Part shown: positions 60,398 to 64,000 of the stretch, piece by piece
How the letters are laid out: the number at the start of each line of letters is the position of its first letter
How positions within the stretch are numbered: position 1 is the stretch's first letter
Assembly (NCBI GenBank): GCA_022605955.1
Contig: JAKCOZ010000003.1
Span: 12,471,331-12,535,330, forward strand
Length of the DNA: 64,000 nucleotides
From: Rallus limicola
Lineage: Eukaryota; Chordata; Aves; Gruiformes; Rallidae
Direction: 5' to 3'
The notes under the pieces: model-generated
The model's input: the letters and a program-made list of their open reading frames with translations, nothing else
Database searches by the model: none
What the model was told of the DNA's origin: nothing
Program-made: the position numbers and the translations under genes

Positions 60398-61730
60398 TTC
60401 TGTCCCTGGAAAAGTTATGGAACAGCTTGTTCTGGATGCCATCACCAAGCAACTGGAAGAGAAGAAGGTCATGAGGAGTAGTCAGCATGGATTCACCAAG
60501 GGAAGATCGTGCTCGACCAATCCCATAGCCTTCTATGATGTCATCACTGGCTGGGTGGATGGAGGGAGAGCAGTGGATGTCATCTACCTTGACTTCAGCA
60601 AGGCTTTTGATACTGTCTCCCATGACATCCTGATGACAAAGTTGAGAGAGCATGGGATAGATGAGAGGACAATGAGGTGGGTTGAGAATTGGCTGTCAGA
60701 CCAAGCTCAGAGGGTAGTGATCAGTGGAGCAGAGTCTGACTGGAGGCCTGTGACTAGTGGTGTTCCCCAGGGCTCGGTGTTGGGTCCAGTCCTGTTTAAT
60801 ATCTTCATTGACGACCTTGATGAGGGAATAGCATCCACCCTCAGCAAGTGCTGATGATACAAAGCTGGGAGGAGTGGCTGACACACAGGAACACTGCGCT
60901 GCCATCCAGCGAGGCCTGGACAGGCTGGAGAGCTGGGCAGGGAGAAACCAGGTGAGGCTCAACAAAAGCAAGTGTAGTCTTGCACCTGGGGAGGAATAAC
61001 TGTCAGTATCAGTACAGGCTGGGGGATGACCTGCTGGAGAAGAGCTCTGTGGAGAAGGACCTGGGGGTCCTGGTGGATGACAGGTTGGCCATGAGCCAAC
61101 AGGGTGCCCTGGTAGCTAAGAGAGCCAATGGGATCCTGGGGGGCATCAAGAGGAGTGTGGCCAGCAGGTCAAAGGAGGTGATCCTCCCCCTCTACTCTGC
61201 CCTGGTCAGGCCCCACCTGGAGGATTGTGTCCAGTTCTGGGCTCCCTGGTATAAAAAGGACAGGGATCTCCTGGAGAGAGTCCAGAGGAGGGCTATGAAG
61301 ATGATTAAGGGCCTGGAACATCTCTGCTACGAGGAAAGGCTGAGTGAGATGGGGCTGTTCAGCCTGCAGAAGAGAAGACTGAGGGGGGACCTAATCAATG
61401 TTTATAAATATCTTAAGTATGGGATGCAGGGGGAATTGGCCAGCCCCTTTTCAGTGGTCTGTGGAGACAGGACAAGGGGCAGTGGCTGCAAGTTGGAGCA
61501 TAGGAAGTTCCACACCAACATGTGGAAGAACTTTTTCACAGTAAGGGTGACAGAGAACTGGAATAGGCTGCCCAAGGTTGTGGTGGAGTCTCCTTCTCTG
61601 GAGATATTCAAGTCTCATCTGGATGCCTATCTATGTAATATGAGCTAGGGAGCTGCTTTGGCAGGGGGGTTGGACCCAATGATCTCTTGAGGTCCCTTCC
61701 AACCCCTACAAGTGATTCTGTGATTCTGTT
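60398..61730 (+). mobile_element. CR1 LINE, longest copy, young-looking subfamily (copy B)
   Basis: The best preserved element: most of the reverse transcriptase through to the C-terminus, 3' UTR and tail (GTGATTCTGTGATTCTG at 61713-61729). It is 5'-truncated; the endonuclease domain is absent. The 3' half matches copies A, C and D closely. The 3' UTR block AGCTAGGGAGCTGCTTTGGC is shared with them. It abuts an older CR1 fragment of a different subfamily on the same strand. Confidence 0.95.
60402..61651 (+). pseudogene. CR1 ORF2 remnant: reverse transcriptase to C-terminus, two frame breaks
   Basis: Encodes most of a CR1 reverse transcriptase in three pieces. Piece one (60417-60854) has [10 protein letters not shown], motif [15 protein letters not shown] (catalytic Asp at 60591-60593) and motif [11 protein letters not shown] (60759-60788). 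The frame then breaks at 60849, exactly before the motif C Ala-Asp-Asp codons (60850-60858). Compared with the FADD found in CR1 enzymes, two bases of the Phe codon are missing. A second two-base loss near 60976-60979 moves the frame again. From there to the stop at 61646-61648 a 222-codon segment is uninterrupted (LGDDLLEKSS... to CNMS). No activity is expected. Confidence 0.9.
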
Positions 61731-62657
61731 TAATACTCTAAATACCAGCCTTCATGGCATTTTGCTTCTTCTATTTGGTTATCATTTTATTTCTCAGATG
61801 GATCATGCCATGAAAGTCAATGTTTGTCAGATGGACAGGAATTTTTGTAATTTTAGGACCATTTCCAGCTACAAGATTTACAGCTGGCAGAGAAAATAGC
61901 TATGTTTCATCTTAAATTGTACCTGGTATTGAAAGCAACTGCTCAATTATTAGCAGTATAACTTTAAGACTTTATGCCACAGACTGGTAATTTTGATAAT
62001 GGAATTTAATGGGGTAAGAAGGAAAGTCTTGCAGGTTTAATGAAATGTATCTGTATAAGACTCAACTTGATATAAAACATTTTAAACTGTACATTAGAAA
62101 GCATTGCCTTTCAGCCATGAGCATAGAAACAGTGTATAAACACCCCTTCAAAATGTTCATTTCCCTGCCTCTTAAATAAGAGCTATTTCAAGAAACAAGT
62201 GCCAGCAGCAGAAAAGACCACTTCTCTAATGGGCAGATATTCACAAAACATAAAGGCCTAATTAAAAATAAAAGAAGATGATAAAATTTCTTTCTGAAAG
62301 CTGAGAAACTGTTAATTGTTATAGTAAAAGAAGTAAAAAAAGAGAAAGAATTTGTTGTTTACTTCCAAGTCAGACATGTAATGGATGGGTCCAATAGAAT
62401 GCAAACAGGAATAGCCACTGGGGTTTTTTTCATGAGCAACCGATAACCTTATTGATGTTTGTTACTTTTCATAGTGAAGTCAAACTTTCTGATGGTTTTG
62501 TTTCCCCTTGTCTGGTTTTTTTGTTGTGTGTGAGCAAAGGACTGAGTCAAAGCTCAGGTGATGTAAAGACTAGGCAGTGATTCAGTAGGGCTCGCCAGCA
62601 GCCCAATACTTAGATGATTGTGCTACTATGAAATAAGCAAACTAGTATCATACCTGT

Positions 62658-62679
62658 TCCAGAATAGTTCCAGAATAGT
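62658..62679. repeat. 11-base tandem duplication
   Basis: TTCCAGAATAG appears twice in a row. A minor local duplication. Confidence 0.9.
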
Positions 62680-63378
62680 GCTTTGAAAAATAAATATTTC
62701 TATTTCTTTCTTATTGGCTTTACTCTTTTTTTTTCCCCAAACATTACCATTCATCAACCTCAGATTCTCAAACAGCAAGAAAATTAAAAGCAGTAACTGA
62801 TGGTAAAATAATCTTCTTGTGTTTTATTGGCTAAAGCAACATTTCTTTCTTCAGTATTGAGAAAACTGTAAGCTATAGTGATATTATTTTAATAAATAAA
62901 TAACTTTTGTCACACATTTGCATCTATTCTCTGTACTTGGATTGTACTACTATGAGTGTCTTCGAAGATCTCAACAGAACAAGGCCAGGGGTCAAGAGTA
63001 GTAGAAGGAAGTCCATTATTTACTTTAAAATAAAAGTAGAAACTGGAAAATTCGTCTTCATTCATTTTCAGGTTTTACATCTTCCAGGTTTGTATGAGCC
63101 ATAGTATACAGTTCATATTCAGCAATCCTTCCTACATATCACTGACTAGGAATCAAAAAAAAAAGTCTGCAGCCATGTAAAAAATTTTACAAGACAATTA
63201 AAATTAATGGTATTTATAGAGTATTCTATCTTTCTCTCATTGTGTATGGTATAAATTTGGATGCTCTCTAAGTGGGATGACATTACTCTCTTGATCAAAC
63301 TTTTTCTGAAAAGGAAGTAGTAAAATGATTTCCCCAGAATATATTGTATATTTTTTAACTAGTTGATAGAGAAGTCTT

Positions 63379-63405
63379 AAACAAACAAACAAGCAAACAA
63401 AAAAA
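63379..63405. repeat. CAAA-type microsatellite
   Basis: AAACAAACAAACAAGCAAAC followed by an A run. Confidence 0.88.
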
Positions 63406-64000
63406 CCCCACCAAAACTTAACAAAAAAATTAAAATAAATATTAAGGAAAAGTATATAATCTAGGTTCTGTTTTCAATGTGTAGCATGCTAGAAAGCTCT
63501 AGAAATGCTGGAATGTGAATATAAGGTCATTGAGATCAAATCTAGTTGCCTTATGTCCTTTTTCAGCAAAGGAAATACACATCATCATCTGTTGCTCTCA
63601 ATAAAACTTCATTTTATTATCTCAGTAGCTTCTCAAAGGCTACATTGAAAAACATTTCATCTCCTGAAACATTTTCTGTCTTTAACCACTGTTGGTGTGT
63701 GCAGAAGAAGAATCCTGTGTATATTACACAGTGTGCCTGTAAATTTAGGCTTGAAACTTCAGCTCAGTGACTTATGCACCGGAAAGCTGCCACCAATAAT
63801 GTCACATAAAGCAGGACTATTCTCCTTATTTATTGCATTCAGAATGTTTTATGTTGATCTCATTATATGTCACATCATCCATACTTACTCCCAAATCAGC
63901 AGCTTAAACATAAAATTAATATTAAAATATTTCTGTTTATCTTTATATATTATGGGCTCTAATAAATCTTTCTGCCTCATAGTGAAGCACAGAAGAGAAC

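Larger units (their letters stand above)
61731..64000. other. Unique AT-rich non-coding DNA to the window edge
   Basis: No gene or transposon recognised. An 11-base tandem pair (TTCCAGAATAG, about 62658-62679) and a CAAA-type run (63379-63405) are the only simple repeats. The largest open frame is 74 codons without a motif. Confidence 0.5.

Noticed and set aside
60165..60653. 162-codon minus-strand open frame
   Set aside because: It is antisense to the two stacked CR1 elements, whose sense strand has clear reverse transcriptase motifs; the antisense frame is a shadow.
1..64000. CRISPR arrays, operons, ribosome binding sites, tRNA, rRNA or snoRNA genes
   Set aside because: No regularly spaced repeats, no bacterial gene organisation and no recognisable RNA gene boxes were seen; the repeats place this in a vertebrate nuclear genome.

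Overview
The window looks like AT-rich, non-coding vertebrate DNA from a bird. The main evidence is a set of CR1 non-LTR retrotransposon copies (chicken repeat 1 type), nearly all cut off at the 5' end. Most end in the short ATTCTATG-like tail typical of avian CR1. There are also three solo LTRs of one avian endogenous retrovirus family. The species cannot be named. Several similar-looking CR1 copies of one subfamily suggest a neoavian lineage with substantial CR1 activity; this is inference.

I find no host protein-coding gene, no host exon I would defend and no RNA gene. Open frames are short, lack family motifs, or lie inside CR1 copies as fragments of the CR1 ORF2 reverse transcriptase. 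The window is best read as intergenic DNA or part of a very long intron.

Layout. 1-9.5 kb: one CR1 (minus) near the left edge, a somewhat GC-richer unexplained patch, then unique DNA. 9.5-10 kb: a CR1 (minus). 10-16.7 kb: unique DNA with two stretches that look like possible conserved non-coding elements (about 10.45-11.3 kb and 12.0-12.6 kb). 16.7-17.5 kb: a CR1 tail fragment (minus) next to a longer CR1 (plus). 17.5-24.8 kb: unique DNA. 24.8-25.6 kb: a solo LTR split by an antisense CR1. 25.6-30.5 kb: unique DNA with a short palindromic DNA-transposon relic and two tandem micro-duplications. 30.5-36.3 kb: a dense cluster of four CR1 copies and one LTR. 36.3-52.8 kb: mostly unique, with one CR1. 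52.8-61.7 kb: a second dense cluster with an RT-bearing degraded CR1, a minus-strand LTR, three CR1 3' fragments, and a CR1-next-to-CR1 stack holding the best preserved reverse transcriptase remnant. 61.7-64 kb: unique DNA.

Nothing here works as a pathway or operon. What the window records is insertion history: nested and stacked insertions, a one-base deletion shared by two CR1 copies, and reverse transcriptase fragments disabled in different ways. I did not find a convincing undescribed biological system. The best leads are the insertion chronology and the two candidate conserved non-coding stretches.
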